Positions 31,662-42,498 of a stretch of 64,000 nucleotides of DNA are shown piece by piece (position 1 is the first letter of the stretch; each line of letters starts with the position of its first letter). The translations under genes were made by a program, and so were the position numbers. Under the pieces are notes generated by a model. It saw only the letters and a program-made list of their open reading frames with translations, was not told the origin of the DNA and did not search any database. The stretch comes from Margaritifera margaritifera (taxonomy: Eukaryota > Mollusca > Bivalvia > Unionida > Margaritiferidae), in contig JAQPZY010001415.1 in NCBI GenBank assembly GCA_029931535.1, positions 620,001 through 684,000 on the forward strand, written 5' to 3'.

Positions 31662-31770
31662 TGCTAATACTACTACTAACTTTATACTATTACTAGCTAG
31701 TAATGATAATACAAATACTAATACTACTACTAACTATTTTTACTATTACTACTACTACTACTATTAATTA
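31555..31770. repeat. (AAT)n/(ACT)n microsatellite cluster
   Basis: AAT runs are broken by two copies of TTTGAGG, then TACTACTAC repeats. Confidence 0.85.
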
Positions 31771-31799
31771 TTATGAAATCGTTTTAATGCTACCCAATG

Positions 31800-31985
31800 C
31801 CACCGATAACCTTTGAGCCCCTGGGTTCCAAATCTTTCCTAATGCCTCCGATTAACTTTCACACACAGCAAACAGTATATCATCCCTGTATAAATAAGAG
31901 GACAGGGCCCATAAAACCCTTTAACTCCCTTAAGGGTACTTCTGTCCACTAAACATTCCCAAGCGGTACATTTCTCGGTTCTTTA
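31800..31985 (+). repeat. Dispersed repeat, copy 1
   Basis: Matches 33622-33795 at moderate identity. Both share ACCTTTG, GGGTTCCAAA, CTTTCC, AATGCCTC, then ATCCCTRTATAAATA, AGGGCC, AAAACC, TTTTAACTCCCT and CATTCCCA. The conserved TATAAATA could be a TATA box of an RNA polymerase II transcribed repeat. Confidence 0.6.
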
Positions 31986-32184
31986 CTTGAAATGTCAGTA
32001 AGGCACCGACCATTTATCCTTCTGTTTTTGTGTCCAATCACAGATTTGATAGGGACATATTGTGTTACCCTTGTCTGTTCGTACGTCAAGTTTACAAGCA
32101 CTGTTATGAGGCATTCGTGTTCCATTATTTCTATTTTTTATTTTGTGCCCTTTTTCTAAGCGATTACACCTAATTACAACTTAC

Positions 32185-32255
32185 CTTGGAACTACTCTCT
32201 GTGCAACAGCCCAGTCCGAAGTAGAAGATGGTTTAAGATCCGGGCTCTTATATCT
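32185..32255 (-). promoter_or_regulatory. TATA box and 5'UTR exon of the EF-hand gene
   Basis: On the minus strand GATATAAGAG (32246-32255) resembles a TATA box. A sequence starting about 30 bases downstream ends at 32185 in CCAAG followed by the donor GTAAGT. It would join the acceptor TACTTTACAG before 30273, giving a 5'UTR with ATG after GTCTAAGAAAGAAAG. Confidence 0.45.
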
Positions 32256-32705
32256 GACGTATCCGATACGTGCAGGTTATCTAATGTCTGCAGCATGATA
32301 AGCCAGTCATGACACAGAATATTTAAAGCCTTGTCGACCTTGATTTAGTCGTGTTTAAACTTCCCACTTTCTTCTTCCTTTTTTCTTCAGAAACTTTCTT
32401 ACACACAAATATGGCTTGACGTTATATTTGAATTACTTACTTATTTCCAGTTTTGTATATATCAGTCTCAAAAGACCTCTTATTTTCAATCAACTTTATA
32501 TGCACATAATGAATGAATTGCACAAGGAGTCCAAGGGAGCATGTTATTGCACACTCAGGTCTTGTATAAACAAAAATGTTTGTACAAATTATAATTCGAA
32601 TGAAAGTGAGAGTCAGAACGCAGATCATTTAATTAATATGTGAGATTTTCTCTAATATCAATCTTCACACTGAGTGTCCCGACATTGTTTGTTTTTTTTT
32701 TTTTT

Positions 32706-32741
<36 letters not shown>

Positions 32742-33239
32742 CATTCATAATTTTTACCTGGGTAAAGTAGAACAGATCATTAATGCTTCAGTAGTAGGAT
32801 GACTGATTTGGTTTAATTTGGTTTTCTTTCTGTACCAGATTCCAGGTGGTTTCCTACATTTTCTATTTAAAAACGTGCATTTTGTTTGTCTGTGCTCTAA
32901 TTCTAAATTGCTATTCAATCCTCGATGTTTTTTAAACCCCGTTTAATGTTTGTAAATCTCTAGCCTTTTATTAACATTATATATCTTTATAATCATCTGA
33001 TTTAAGTTCAATTTATTGGACATGCATTGTTTTTTCAAATTAGTTTTCAAGATATTTCGTTGTTCGCAGAAGAAAAAAATCAGAGCTTGTATTTCACTGG
33101 CGCTTTATTTAAGATAAACGACTTCTCTTATCCATTGAAAATGAATCATTTTTACCAATAAGTATTGTTTTGTAGGCTTCATTCATTGATGTTCGGTTTC
33201 ATTGTGGTCATATCGAGTTAGGGTGGTTCGTTTTAGAAA
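32256..33239. other. Gene-free stretch
   Basis: AT-rich, with a long T run (about 32690-32741). No gene seen. Confidence 0.5.
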
Positions 33240-33240
33240 A

Positions 33241-33408
33241 TTGCACTAGCTTAGTTGGTAGAGCGTCGGACTCGTAATCAAAGGGTCGCGAGTTCGATAC
33301 CCGCCCCAGTCGGCTGTCTCAGTGTAACCTTTGGAACGGCACTTAGCACCATTTCCCTGGCAAGAATGTGTTGAAAGTGCCGTTATAAACCAACCGACCA
33401 ACATCGTT
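33241..33408 (+). mobile_element. tRNA-derived SINE with a palindromic tail
   Basis: The head has an A box (TAGCTTAGTTGGTAGAGCG), an anticodon arm (GGACTCGTAATC) and a B box (GAGTTCGATACC). A body follows in which AACGGCACTT (33333) pairs perfectly with AAGTGCCGTT (33376), and then a tail ATAAACCAACCGACCAAC. tRNA-derived SINEs with such tails are known in molluscs. The tRNA part lacks a proper acceptor stem, so it is not a tRNA gene. Confidence 0.7.
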
Positions 33409-33621
33409 TTAGAGAGATGATAAAATGATTATATGACATCGTACGTACTCAAATATCGGAATTGGGCTTGCTGTTTGAGTTAAGTCTTTTCGTGTTTCAG
33501 ACACTCCTTTTTGGACTATAATAATGTGGTACATAATTTATGTACATAGTAACTGATAATGTAATCTTGAGTAACGATCACGCATAGTTTTCTGTATGCA
33601 ATTTTTTTCTTTGCTCGTGAT

Positions 33622-33795
33622 AAACTTTGAACCTTTGGGTTCCAAACCTTTCCAAATGCCTCTGGTCAACGTTCGTACACTTCAAACCTTGTATGATCCC
33701 TATATAAATAGAAGGAAAGGGCCTGTAAAACCTTTTAACTCCCTGGCGGACTCTTCCATCCACTGAACATGAACATTCCCAGGTTTGGGGTGGGT
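33622..33795 (+). repeat. Dispersed repeat, copy 2
   Basis: Second copy of the repeat at 31800-31985, same orientation, with TATATAAATAG conserved. Confidence 0.6.
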
Positions 33796-34199
33796 GGGGA
33801 GGGCGGGGGATTTTTGTTATTACTGACAATTTTTTTTTTCATGCAAATAAAAATATTCTTTTTTTACAACAACGAGGCGAGATTATTTTTATTATTATTA
33901 TTATTATTTTTTAGATCACCGCACCCTCATCTTCGATCAAATGCTTAGTGCCTATATGTTACTGTGTTACAAAACTAGCTTATTATTATAATGTCAGTAG
34001 TATAAGGGAGTAGTATGGGGACATATGGAAATTAACATTTTAGATGGCACCATGGTGATGTATGGATATTTACTGAATGGATGGCACTATTTGGACCTAT
34101 GTAAAAGGAACATAAAGACTGTCATAATGATGGGACACTATGGTTACATATGGAAATTTAACATTACCGATGACACTATCGGGATGTATGTAAATTTAA

Positions 34200-35917
34200 C
34201 ACAAGCGTGAAAACACACCCACACAGACACCCACATAGACACCCACACACACAGACCCCCCCCCCCCACACACACACACATTGTTACGAAAAACATTATG
34301 TCCGGATAAAACAGACTCACTTATGGCTCTAAACATACACAGTGGTTACGGTTTATTTTTATACACACATAAACATACAATCACACAGACGGAGGGGGTA
34401 GCTCATATAGTTATACTTACTATAGAACATACCTCACACATACAAAGTGACGGGATAGTTCATATGCTTATACTTCCCATTAAACATACCATCACACATG
34501 CAAAGGGTGTGGGTGGTTCATATACTTATACTTACTATTCAACATACCATCACACATACAAAGGGAGTGGGTGATTCATATACTTATACTTACTATTCAA
34601 CATACCATCATACATACAAAGGGAGTGGGTGGCTCATATACTTATACTTACTATTCAACATACCATCACACATACAAATGGGAGGGATATAAAGTATATT
34701 GTTTTTATTTTTCTCAATGCAAACACTATCACACATATAAAGGGAGGGGGTATAACATAGACGTACACGTAGAATCACATAAAGTGGAGGAGTATAACAT
34801 AAAAACACACACAAACACACATGCAAAGGAAGGGGGAAGGGTCTATATTTTATTCAAACAACACACAAGCATACATACAAAGGTAGGGTCATTTTTGTTC
34901 TCATACACACACATAGAATCACACACACAAAGTGAAGATATGGTATATTTTGTATGCACACACACACACACTCACACAAATGGAAAGGAGTATTCCATGA
35001 TAACAAACTCACATACTTACTATCCAACACCCACATGTACAAGCCAATGCATAGGGGATAAGGGTTGTGTTGTGGTAGGATAAGTAACACGTATTCGTAC
35101 ATACCAACACGCACCGATAAAGACAAACCCTCAGCCTCTTCAAACCAATGTTTAATGAAGAGAAGAAGGGGTATAATATTGCATATTGACTAACACGCGC
35201 TTATACAAACAAACACCCACAATTACAAACCAATGTATATGGGCAAGGGTATAATATCGTATGACGACGAAGACATTTACTTACAATCCAACGCACACTC
35301 TTACAAACACACTGATACAATAAAGCGATGGGGCGTGGAAAAACTAACACTAGTTCATACAATCCAACACTCACCCTTAGAAACCAATGCAGAGTGGTAG
35401 GTGAGTATGTTATGGTATGATAACTAACACACATACACTTACAAACATCCTTATAAGGGGCATGGAAGGGTCGATGCTATGTTATAATGACTAAGACAGA
35501 CTCATACTTACAAACCAACATACATCCTTGCAAACCAAAATGTACCGGGTATGGGTGTGTGATATGGTACGATGAGCAACACCCACCATTACAGACCAAC
35601 ACACGTCCTTGCAATCCAAAGTATACGGGTTATGGGTGTGTGGTATCTTACGATAACAACACTTACTCTTACGAACAAATTCTCGTCTCTTACAGACCAA
35701 CACCCATCAATACAATCCAACACCCACTCTTACGAACTAATGTGTAACAGGAGATGAAGTGAGGTATGCTGACTAACACTCGTCTTTCCACACCAACGCT
35801 CGTTCTTCAAATCCACACACATATACATACAAACCAATGGATAGGGACAATGGATATGATATGGTATGAGGATTAACACGTATTCTTGCAAACAAACACC
35901 CACACATACAGACCAAT
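34200..35917 (+). repeat. Degenerate array next to the Polinton left end
   Basis: Starts with CA-rich sequence. At 34400-34690 there are four clear ~80-bp copies (ACTATTCAACATACCATCAC, ATACAAAGGGAGTGGGTG). Further on, ~90-bp degenerate units repeat CTTACAAACCAACACCCA, CCAATG, GGG(T/C)A and ATGGTATGATGACTAACAC. The wording (CTAACAC..CTTACAAACCAAC) resembles the left inverted repeat itself, so it may be expanded terminal sequence. Confidence 0.6.
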
Positions 35918-36295
35918 GAACATGGATTTTCCCCTTCTCGCTATAAATGTTTTTGTTGAACAAGATGATCCTGTACGACGAGAAGGGAAAATGAAATGTT
36001 AAAAATGTTGACTGACCAACATCCCCACTTACTAACCAATACGCCGTTTTGATTGACCATTACCCAGTTATCTGCTGACCAACGCATGCACTTACTAACC
36101 AATATGCTGTTTAGGCTATTATCCACTCATCTACTGACCAGCACCCACACTTACTAACTAACACAGGGTAGGATGTAAAAGAAGGGGGGGGGGGTTAAAT
36201 CACACACTATACACACAAACGTACGTATATAATAGCACACACAAGGGTAGGAGTGTTTACAAACACTATACCCACAAACATACTACTGTGAAATA
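35918..36295 (+). repeat. Left inverted repeat of the Polinton-type element
   Basis: Matches the reverse complement of 59430-59810. Shared blocks include CGCTATAA, TGTTTTTGTTGAACAA, TTGACTGACCAACA, CTTACTAACCAATAC, GACCATTACCCAGTTATCT, AGGGTAGGAGTG and CTATACACACAAAC in the same order. Similarity stops at about 36295, where other DNA begins. Outer ends and target duplication could not be fixed. Confidence 0.7.
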
Positions 36296-36783
36296 CTTTG
36301 AATTCGTGGTGTTCCTAATTTCGTGGTTTTGTGGGTAAACTAGACCATGAATTTAAAGTCACAACGAAATATCAACCAAACCGGCATTCAACCCCCCCCC
36401 CCCTCTCCGTCATATACAAAGGAAAGGCATCACCTGCCGTTTTCTTTGTTTTAATACCACGGCTATCTATAGTGCTGAGAATGTGAAATATACATTAGGA
36501 TAAGTACATGAATGACGAGGAGCACTGAAACTGATTAATTACAATTTAATTCGAATGCAAAATGTCATGAACATGAAAACTCGTGTAAGATTGTAATGAC
36601 TCTACCTGGTGAATAGTAATAAATGCAGATTTACTCACTGTCTGTGTCCTTTTTTTCCCAAAGCACATATTATTCCCATTTATAAATACATTTTACACGT
36701 ATCTTTTTGCATGTATCAACTAACTGCTAAATAAACAATCAGCAGATTAGTCCCTCGTTCTCAAAGCCTATTTTAATCAGGTC

Positions 36784-37420
36784 TCACTGAAGTGCTACTG
36801 TGTCATGTGTGCAGATAAGCCACTTTGCCGGAATTGGCTTAAGGGTAGATGTTTTCAGGTCCACCGAAACCAGATCTGAATGTACATCTCCACTGTCCTC
36901 CAGTTCATTTAACTGATCAATAACCTGTGTTGAATACCACTCATAAAATCGTGACTTGAGTTCCTCCTTGTAAAAGTTGTTAACAGTTAAATCTAGGGGT
37001 TGCAATTTATCCGTACATGCGGCAGGCACAAACATTGGTATAATCCCGTTTTCTCATCGGTGAGACATCAGCCTTGCTCCACAATGCGCTTTGAAAACAT
37101 CAAAGATTGCTACGGCCCTTTGATTATACTGAGTAAGGGGAAGCAAGTCACGTACAGTGTTCACATAGGGTATCGGAATTCGGTCATCAAACTGGATCAT
37201 GGAATCCTCGTTGCTCTAGTGAGTTTCTGTAGATGTCATGTCCCAGTCACTTGGGGATTTCACTCTTAGCAAGCACCTATCTGTCTTTCCAGCATAGATT
37301 AGCTGGGGTGGCAGTAGAGGGCCTGATTTGGTGATAGCAAGCAAAAGTGTTATTTGCCTTTTATCGTCCAAGCTCAGACTCCTTTGTTTCCATTGTCCAG
37401 TCACCGCCTAGCACAAGCTG
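36784..37420 (-). pseudogene. pogo/Tigger-type DDE transposase relic
   Basis: The minus strand encodes the second half of a DDE_1-family transposase. In order: KRQITLLLAITKSGPLLPPQ, LIYAGKTDRC, DWDMTSTETH, then IFDVFKAHCG (with the second catalytic Asp), then PAACTDKLQPLDLTVNNFYK and the C-terminal region. At least two in-frame stops and small shifts break it. The N-terminal DNA-binding part is not seen. It sits just inside the left repeat of the Polinton, so it probably inserted there and decayed later. A different pogo-type MITE lies at 60576-61706. Confidence 0.72.
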
Positions 37421-37775
37421 ACACCCGCTCTGATCTCAATTAATTTTCAAAGTCCGGCACATGATTATCTTATTATCACAGTCAGCACTTTCTTAAAAAC
37501 TCTAACTTAATATCCTCGAAATATTTTGGTAGAGTTTTCGCAAGAATCTCGGTGTATCATGTTTAGTTAGTAATCATAAATATCCAAATCTCTGACGACT
37601 GTTTCTTCTTTTCTAATTCTTTTTCTAGTCGTGTCTGTGAGGTCGGATGGGTTCTCGGCGTCTCTTTCTGCCTTGTCCTTGCTGTGTCTTGGGGAGGAAT
37701 TAATAACTTCAGCAGGAGTGTGAAGTACATTTATGGGGGTGTCTCAACGAAAAAGGAGTTATTTTTCTGTCTTAA

Positions 37776-37985
37776 TCAACACATTTTTCCTGCTTTCATT
37801 AACGCTTGCTTTGGACTTTGTTGAGCAATGAGCACGTTTTGGAGAAATGCTTTTCCTTGGGTCAAGGCCGCACCACAGGTTTCAAGATGGGTGCCATCGT
37901 ACGAAAGGCCGATTTTAACATATCTCCAAAAACCAAGTCCTCGTTTTCGAGCTACTCCTCGGTACACAGGATACATCAGTTGCAA
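37776..37985 (-). pseudogene. Polinton small PX-like protein, fragment
   Basis: A 69-residue reading with PVYRGVARKRGLGFW near its start and Ala/Lys-rich sequence ending QALMKAGKMC. Short basic proteins with an FRG/YRG-x-x-RQRGxG motif sit beside the capsid genes in Polintons. It lies 12 bases after the minor capsid relic, on the same strand. Homology is from memory of the motif only. Confidence 0.45.
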
Positions 37986-37997
37986 TTCGATGGAGAA

Positions 37998-38551
37998 TCA
38001 TTTTTGATGTAGTTTCACGGGGACTTTTCCTGTAGAGAAAAGAATATTTTGTCCAAGATCTCCTTTGATACTAATATTCAAAATGTCAAAATACGACTTA
38101 CTGACAGGAAGATAATGAGGATGTACAAATTCTCGGTGAACGTGATCCGTGTTTCCTCCTTCGTCGTAAGCAGCTATAGCAGAATCCACTTTGAAAGGAA
38201 CGACTCTTAACAACGGAGCAGGGGTTTTCCATTACGCTGTACTTAACGATATCAAAGTACATAAACATCAAATTTAGTCCTTCTTTCAAGTTGATAGGTG
38301 AACGAAAATACTTACAGAAATCGGTTGTTGTTGTTGATGTCTTTCGTGGACGTGGGAGCTGTGTTTCCACCCAGAATAGCAAATAAACTGTGAGAAAAGG
38401 TGATGGACAACGTTTTGCTGTCAGATAAATCTGATTTGAGACGATGCGAAGGTGGATTGTACTCGATCAGTTTACTCCATTTAATTTTCTTCCGCTGAGT
38501 AAATTGCCGTTTTGTTTTTCCTATCTGAACCCAATCTCCAGTGTTTGTCAT
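37998..38551 (-). pseudogene. Polinton minor capsid (penton-like) protein, fragmented
   Basis: Overlapping frames carry parts of one protein. The N-terminal side starts MTNTGDWVQIGKTKR (38551). A middle part reads NLKEGLNLMFMYFDIVKY (about 38240-38290). The end reads YFDILNISIKGDLGQNILF and TGKVPVKLH (38000-38090). The pattern of a YxDIV motif followed by a terminal 'I-x-I-x-G-x-x-F-x-x-G' strand is what I know from Polinton minor capsid proteins. The frame changes at least twice. Confidence 0.55.
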
Positions 38552-38618
38552 TTCTTTCTTTTTCTGGTCTCCGCCGTTCCAAACAATCGATCAAACACTG
38601 TCGCCTCGTTTTAAGGTG

Positions 38619-39265
38619 TCACGTCTTCTGGAGTACATGCGATGCTACGATAATATGATTGATTGTAAGTTTGGACCAGACGTGGTAACACGTCCATGTA
38701 TTTGAGAGTATGTTGATGTGTAGAATATTCCATGTACGTTCTTTTAAGGTTCTTTGAAAACGTTTCACGACACTGGCTTTAGTTGCAGGATTTTCAGGGG
38801 TTAAAAAATGAATGTGGCATTTTTTCATTTCTTTTTAAAAGTTTGGTTAAGAAGTTATGTGCCTTTGTCTGGTTTCCATCTCAGAGGATGTCTACGACTT
38901 TGTTTGAAGACAATTTTTAAAACTCGCACTAACTCTGAACTTGTTTTAGAAGTCAAAGGAACTACACAAGCTGATTTTGAAAACACATCAATGACACAAA
39001 ACCAATATGTATAACCTCGATTGTTCATGAGAACGATCTGCTAAAAAGCTTTGCCATTGATGATTGATTTCTGCTACTTTTGTTTTTTTGCAATTTTCAT
39101 TGAATGGGTTTGTGTATCGTGTACGACGATTGTTCTTGTAAACATTGTCGTACATCTTGCATAAGTAGACTTTTGAGTTTGGTTTTGGATGCACGATACA
39201 ATTTCTGCATTATCCGGATTGAGGTAAATGCTGCCTAAACCTGTGTCCATGTTGTTGCTCCTCAA
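38619..39265 (-). pseudogene. Polinton integrase (rve family), fragmented
   Basis: The C-terminal core shows ATKASVVKRFQRTLKERTW with the Glu-motif region altered (VVKRF where VVERF is usual), then TWTCYHVW. The upstream part (38988-39265) shows NHQWQSFLADRSHEQSRLYI, matching the 'WQADL' strand that holds the first catalytic Asp. The order is right for a retroviral-type integrase that would insert the element. Frames are broken between 38829 and 38987. Confidence 0.65.
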
Positions 39266-39795
39266 TAAGCCACCCTCTGTTCGATGCTCTTAGGTTGGTG
39301 CAATATTTTGGATTGCGATGCTTGACGTGTCCTACGAGAGAAAGAAGTAGAAAAAAAGGAAATGTACACAGAAGTCATCGGTTCTTTTTTCACTTTATCT
39401 TGATTTCTTTTTTCACTTCTGTCTTGTCTTTGTTTTGCTTTTTCTGCTGAAGAGGGTGTCGGTATCATCTTTTTGACCCAAGCTTTGATTTCTTCTCGCA
39501 TCGAAGTAGGGGAAGATGTCAACTGGGGAGGGGAGTGTTGAACAGAGCGGGTTTGAAACGCTTCGAACTCTTCTCCTTTCTTTTTAGCTTCCATCCCCAT
39601 GGCCGTGTCTGTTATCGTCTTTGGAGCTGATGCTACTGCTTTTCTTTCTTCAGTTTTCATGACTTTCTTGAAATCTCTCAGAATAGGTTTAGCCGTCTCA
39701 TGTAAAGCATTCTGTTGAAACAGTTGAATACGCTGCAATAATTGTCCATACCGTTGCGATTTTTCCATTTCTGAAAGATCTGTTTGATCCATCAA
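39262..39795 (-). pseudogene. Polinton capsid-associated protein, unknown
   Basis: A 177-residue reading starting MMDQTDLSEMEKSQRYGQL and continuing with a helical, Gln-rich part (LQRIQLFQQNAL), then a Lys/Ser/Pro-rich part. Position next to integrase and PX-type genes and the helical N-terminus fit an uncharacterised Polinton protein. The final 40 residues look frame-shifted. Its last bases overlap the integrase relic. Role unknown. Confidence 0.45.
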
Positions 39796-39984
39796 CGATT
39801 GTAACTCTTGTTGTAAGCGTTACATCTCGGTGAGATTAGGATTATGAGGTAAGTGAGGTATCCGTTGTTCGTACCAATGATGGATTTCAATCCACCGTTT
39901 GTAAGGAATTAAAATTAATTTTCGTCCTTCCATAAGATCAAGGATACAGATGTGATGTTCTTCCAGAAAAGGTCATTTTTATCA

Positions 39985-40139
39985 TCACCTTAATACTCCT
40001 CCAAAAAGAGGTCCAGCAATCGATCCTAAAAAAAGGAGCAGCAACTTTTAACAACGGTCCCATCAGCATCGTGAGAAATCCTTCTCGTTGAACGAGCACC
40101 TTTTTCCTTTTGACTAATTGGAATTTTCTTTTTCACCAT
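39985..40139 (-). pseudogene. Small hydrophobic Polinton protein
   Basis: Starts at the ATG at 40139 (MVKKKIPISQKEK), three bases after the stop of the upstream ORF. After one frameshift it reads LVQREGFLTMLMGPLLKV and ends with GPLFGGVLR. Short proteins with a basic start, a Q-R-x-G-F-L motif and Gly/Leu-rich tail accompany Polinton capsid genes; the family is known to me only by pattern. Confidence 0.4.
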
Positions 40140-40142
40140 TTG

Positions 40143-40352
40143 TCAAAGACCGCGACGATGTCGTCCTAATTGCTGTTTCTGTATTTTGATCAAGGGAACT
40201 GTTCCTTTCAAGACATTAAAACAACATTCACGCACTGCATCGGTAATTTCTCTAGGTGCTTTTTGAATGATTTGTTGTTTGTGCATCAGTGCAGTGGCCT
40301 TGGTAAGTACTGACAAGACATGCCAACATTTAGCTAAACGAGAAGGGTTATT
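40143..40352 (-). pseudogene. Small Polinton protein with NVLKG motif
   Basis: A 69-codon frame ends in TGA at 40143-40145. It contains AVRECCFNVLKGTVPL and QKQQLGRHRRGL. A 'C-E-C-x-x-N-v-l-x-G' motif followed by a basic end recurs in small ORFs of metazoan Polintons. No in-frame ATG at the start of the conserved part, so the 5' end is lost. It is directly followed by the hydrophobic ORF, as in a compact operon-like layout. Confidence 0.5.
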
Positions 40353-41171
40353 CTTTCTTTCTTTTTAGGAAAATACCATCTTTGAACTTCGTCGACGATA
40401 ATGTGAAGTTTTAGGAGAGAAAGATATCTTTGTTCAGAGGAAAATTGAAGTGAATATTTGTCCAACACTTTTTCTTTTATACTGGAATTCGTCTCCACCG
40501 ATTGTTGGGACGTCGTATCAACTTGACTTTAGGTAGTACTGGTATTCTCAACGGACTAGATCGTGCCCGTTTTTTTTTTTTTTTTTTACAAATCCTTTAA
40601 ACTTGTAACATGCCTGTTCAGTCTTGTACATTTTTCTTAGGGGTTGCCACCATTTTGACTGCAGCAGTAGCAACAACAAGAGCAGTAGAAGAAGAAGACG
40701 TCAACGGAGAAGAAGTAGAAGTCCCTTTAGAGATAGGTTTCTATTTTTCATCAAATGGGGAAACACTTGTCTTAAATCAGATTTTGCTGGCATCATCAAT
40801 AACAAAGGAAGAGTAGAAGAAAGAGAAGAGGAAGGGGAGACGGTCTCAGATCGAGGTTTTCGTGACTACGTGCGCGTTCTAGCTGCAGAACATCTCTTTG
40901 TTGAAGTGGTCGTTTTCATGTGTTTGTCTTCTCCTTCTTCTTACGAGAAGCTGATATAGAGTGTGAATTCATTGCCTCGCTCTATATTTTCTTTGTTTTT
41001 TTAGATTTAGGGTCAGATTTTGTTTTAGCTGCTGCATTAGGATCCCATCGAAGAAGTGAACGAATAATAACACCACCTAGAGATCCACTTCCTCTTGGCT
41101 TCAAGATGATTTGTTTTTAGTTTGAGTATCGATTTTCGCATCAGCCAATTGTGTCAAATCTATTTTTTGTT

Positions 41172-41640
41172 TTACAAAAAAAAAAAAAACGTTTTGTTTA
41201 ATGAGGAATGTGAATAATTCTTTCTAGCAATTGACGTACAGTCAATGTAAACCATCGTAACATTACTTTGAGACTGGTTTCTAACCAATGTGAACGCACA
41301 TATGCATTTTGTTCTCGACTGAGGGCATACAGTGCACGAATCAATTTGGCAGGAGTATGAGATGGAAAAGAAGTCATGTCGAATACTGTAAGGGAGGAAA
41401 GAAGTGGATGGCGGTTTATAGTTTTTAGACAGACGAAAAGGTGGAAGACGACGTGTAAATGACTGCACCTCCTTCTTGACATTAATCGGGAAACAAATCC
41501 GTACGAAATCTTAAATAATCTGTAGTGGTAGGTATTAAATCAATTAGCAAATGCCCATGTAGGAATTGAGTGGCATCGTCATAAGCATAATTCAGCTAAA
41601 GTGTTCATAATTGTTTAGCCAAAGCATGAGATTTGTCTCT
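41172..41640 (-). pseudogene. Unknown Polinton protein, fragment
   Basis: A stretch on the minus strand reads FLHGHLLIDLIPTTTDYLRF and, in the same region, RRLPPFRLSKNYKP and PYSIRHDFF. It looks like real coding sequence that has decayed. It lies between the small proteins and the BIR relic. No family could be assigned. Confidence 0.35.
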
Positions 41641-41727
41641 TGTCTCTTCCTTCCACTGAATGTAATGTAAATGATAACAAAAATCGTGGCATGGAGAGCT
41701 TTATAACGTGTTCGCAGAAAACTCTTG

Positions 41728-42140
41728 TCATGTGTTTGTCACAAAACATACACAATACTCTCTATCTTCAGCCTTCTTCAATCTCTGTCCTTGTATAGCG
41801 TTCAGATACCTTTCGTTCATAACTATGTTCCAGAGTAAAAAGTGAAAGGATTCTTTGCGTCTCACTTGAATCTCTACAAACTCTCTGTAAATGTGTTCTC
41901 GCAGCTCAAAGGTAAACAACAAATCCTCTCCTCTTCTAAAGTATCCATGTGGATAATAATCATGACCAACCAAGGGAAGGTAGTGATAGCACCGAGACCA
42001 TCAGGCATGCTCAAGGAAAGCTGAATCTTTATATTCCCATTTGTGGATCTTCACACCACAACTGAAACACTGTCCTCGTCCCAAGTCGACTGGCAAACTC
42101 ACAATAGCCAGGCAAAGCCACATGAAACATGTACTTTATT
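41728..42140 (-). pseudogene. BIR-domain (IAP-like) protein, broken
   Basis: The minus strand shows CFSCGVKIHKWEYKDSAFLE followed by His, that is C-x2-C-x16-H, then W and C. This is the zinc-binding pattern of BIR domains, found in inhibitor-of-apoptosis proteins. A TGA (two codons after the His) and a one-residue spacing change before the last Cys show decay. A helical C-terminal part follows, ending in YCVCFVTNT, which could be the start of a lost RING. Adintovirus-like elements are known to carry IAP-like genes; here it lies between polymerase and capsid-side genes. Confidence 0.55.
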
Positions 42141-42498
42141 CTCTGATTTGTAATTCTTGATGAGCTTTTGGTATTCAGAGTGGCTTCTTTGTGTTTGGAT
42201 GAGATCCATAGATGGGCACACAGACGATATCTCTTTCAATAGTAGATCAGCAAGGTCGTACTGTATCGCTAATGTCGCAGGGTACAGCATCACTCTGGAC
42301 GCAGAGTGCAGCATCGCACTCGACTTCATTGAACTTGAGGTCAGAGGTGGTTCCATCCCATGGTTTCTGTGTGAAATTCATCATTCTCGGTGGAAGTCTC
42401 TGGTCACAATGATAATTTTTTGTTTTTAGGAGCTTGTTTATACTGGATAGCGATACCGGTAAGGTAACTTTTTGTGATCGGGAATTCGCACTCGTTTT

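Noticed and set aside
40624..40959. Arg/Ser-rich plus-strand ORF (RRRRQRRRSRSPF)
   Set aside because: It is opposite to the Polinton genes, and comes from a GAAGAA/AGTAG-rich stretch; a core-type basic protein is possible but not supported.
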